The notes below the pieces were generated by a model. The model ran no database searches. It had not been told where the DNA came from and saw only the letters and a list, made by a program, of their open reading frames with translations. Positions 62,886 to 64,000 of a stretch of 64,000 nt of DNA are shown piece after piece. The stretch is from contig NZ_JAFICC010000007.1 of NCBI RefSeq assembly GCF_017833415.1, positions 62,001 to 126,000 of the forward strand, read 5' to 3'. The first letter of the stretch is position 1. Each line of letters begins with the position of its first letter. This DNA comes from Flavobacterium sp. 1355 (GTDB lineage Bacteria > Bacteroidota > Bacteroidia > Flavobacteriales > Flavobacteriaceae). The position numbers were made by a program, and so were the translations under genes.

Positions 62886-62925
62886 CAAAAAAAGCAACAT
62901 TCCAAAGTTTGAAATGTTGCTTTTT
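62886..62925. terminator. Terminator of der, identical to the one at 61705
   Basis: AAAAAAGCAACATTCCAAAG and TTTGAAATGTTGCTTTTT, directly after the minus-strand der stop. Confidence 0.88.
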
Positions 62926-62941
62926 CTTCTAAAAGAAAATT

Positions 62942-64000
62942 TTATTTCTCTCTGATATAAATATCAATTGGCACTCCCGAAAAATTCCAATTTTCTCTAA
63001 TCTTATTTTCAAGATATCTTTTGTATGGCTCCTTAACATATTGCGGCATATTGGCAAAAAACACAAATTGTGGTGTTTGAGTTGGCAATTGCATACAATA
63101 TTTAATTTTTACATATTTACCTTTTGTTGCCGGCGGCGGATAAGCTTCAATTACTTTCAACATATATTCGTTGAATTTTGAAGTTGCAATTCTTTGTTTT
63201 CTGTTTTCAAAAACCTGAACTGTTGCTTCAAGCGCTTTCAATAAACGTTGTTTTGTCAACGCCGAAACAAAAAGAATTGGCACATCTGTAAAAGGCATTA
63301 ATTCTTTCTTGATTTTCTCTTCGTAATCACGCGTAGACATGGTATCTTTTTCTACCAAATCCCATTTATTTACCAGGATTACAACACCTTTGCGGTTTTT
63401 TTCTGCCAGCCAGAAAATACTCTGATCCTGACCTTCAAATCCGCGGGTTGCATCAATTACCAGTATACAAATATCTGCATGCTCAATTGCTCTTACAGAA
63501 CGCATTACAGAATAAAATTCTAAATCTTCTTTTACTTTTGCTTTACGGCGAATTCCTGCTGTATCGACTAAGTTAAACTCAAAACCAAAACGGTCAAATT
63601 TTGTATCAATTGCATCACGAGTCGTACCTGCAATATCGGTAACCATGAAACGTTCTTTACCAATTAAGGCATTGATAAAACTTGATTTTCCAGCATTTGG
63701 GCGTCCTACAACGGCAAAACGAGGCAAAACTACTTCTTCCTTAACTGGCTCTGGTTTTTCCGGGAAAGAGTCAATCAAAGCATCTAACAAATCTCCGGTT
63801 CCGCTTCCTGAAATACTGGCAAATGTGAAATATTCTCCTAATCCAAGGTTATAAAACTCCACTGCATCTTTCTCACGCATGGCGTTATCTACCTTATTTA
63901 CAGCCAATAAAACCGGCTTTGTTACTTTACGCAACAATTTCGCCACTGTTTCATCCATTGGTGTAATTCCTTCTTCTACATCAACAACAAAAATAATAAC
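62942..64000 (-). CDS. der: Ribosome biogenesis GTPase Der (N-terminus outside window)
   Basis: Tandem-GTPase assembly factor for the 50S ribosomal subunit. The window shows most of the first G domain (VIIFVVDVEEGIT, NKVDN) and the whole second G domain: P-loop GRPNAGKSSF, DIAGTTRDA, switch II DTAGIRRKAK, NKWD and SALT, followed by the KH-like C-terminal domain (ENKIRENWNFSGVPIDIYIR). The frame is open to the window edge at 64000, so the first residues are missing. Full-length members have about 435 residues. Confidence 0.96.
   Translation of the reverse strand, partial: VIIFVVDVEEGITPMDETVAKLLRKVTKPVLLAVNKVDNAMREKDAVEFYNLGLGEYFTFASISGSGTGDLLDALIDSFPEKPEPVKEEVVLPRFAVVGRPNAGKSSFINALIGKERFMVTDIAGTTRDAIDTKFDRFGFEFNLVDTAGIRRKAKVKEDLEFYSVMRSVRAIEHADICILVIDATRGFEGQDQSIFWLAEKNRKGVVILVNKWDLVEKDTMSTRDYEEKIKKELMPFTDVPILFVSALTKQRLLKALEATVQVFENRKQRIATSKFNEYMLKVIEAYPPPATKGKYVKIKYCMQLPTQTPQFVFFANMPQYVKEPYKRYLENKIRENWNFSGVPIDIYIREK

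Noticed and set aside
1-64000. Search for tRNA, rRNA, tmRNA, RNase P RNA, prophage and insertion sequences
   Set aside because: No cloverleaf with a GGTTCGAnnCC arm, no rRNA-like stretches, no integrase, transposase or phage structural protein were recognised by eye; a covariance-model search would be decisive.

Overview
The window is chromosomal DNA from a member of the Bacteroidota, most likely Flavobacterium or a close relative. This rests on AT-rich sequence, promoters of the form TAnnTTTG instead of sigma70 -10 boxes, few Shine-Dalgarno sequences, many short SPII lipoproteins, SusC/TonB-type receptors with an N-terminal carboxypeptidase-like domain, a type IX secretion (T9SS) C-terminal domain, a TamL/TamB pair, and family-typical proteins (DUF5522, GSCFA, DUF4230, DUF2490). 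I see no tRNA, rRNA, prophage, transposase or CRISPR array. Most of the window is core genome with small accessory inserts.

Layout. 1-1.8 kb: a truncated outer-membrane porin diverging from RNase HII. 1.8-7.7 kb: a minus-strand run of redox enzymes and regulators (NTF2-like secreted protein, two SDRs, Crp/Fnr regulator, NAD(P)H quinone-type oxidoreductase, two AraC-type regulators). 7.7-10 kb: lipB and two related lipoproteins. 10.1-12.8 kb: repeats, lysS and a ParE-type toxin-antitoxin pair. 12.8-16 kb: a lipoprotein, ldhA and a NarK-like MFS carrier carrying an unusual periplasmic insert. 16.3-21.7 kb: two DUF4890-like periplasmic proteins, then an operon of a mini-zincin, ACC deaminase-like enzyme, glucosaminidase-LysM lipoprotein, small membrane protein and hemL. 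22-26.4 kb: hutU, a DUF4136 lipoprotein, and ilvA behind an isoleucine-rich leader peptide and terminator. 26.4-32.6 kb: a T9SS-exported GH30 glycosidase with a ricin-type lectin domain, group III truncated haemoglobin, a biopterin-dependent aromatic amino acid hydroxylase with a long extension, and a DUF4230 protein. 32.7-41.3 kb: tamB-tamL and GSCFA. 41.3-46.1 kb: three paralogous lipoproteins around an ABC exporter. 46.2-52.5 kb: alaS, M23 peptidase, MerR regulator and a LemA-TPM-TPM module. 52.5-56.7 kb: an Rrf2 regulator, a small ORF ending in Cys-x-x-Cys, a TonB-dependent receptor and a DUF2490 protein, possibly a sulfur-responsive unit. 56.7-64 kb: a large outer-membrane barrel protein, an unrecognised 619-residue protein, a lipoprotein between two identical terminators, and der (truncated).

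The most interesting signals are non-coding or very small: the isoleucine leader/attenuator before ilvA, the Cys-codon leader ORF before the TonB receptor, and several families of dispersed palindromic or AT-rich repeats, one of which forms the 5' leader of hutU. Among proteins, the points of note are the barrel-like insert in the NarK-like carrier, the extension of the aromatic hydroxylase, and the signal-less 619-residue protein.
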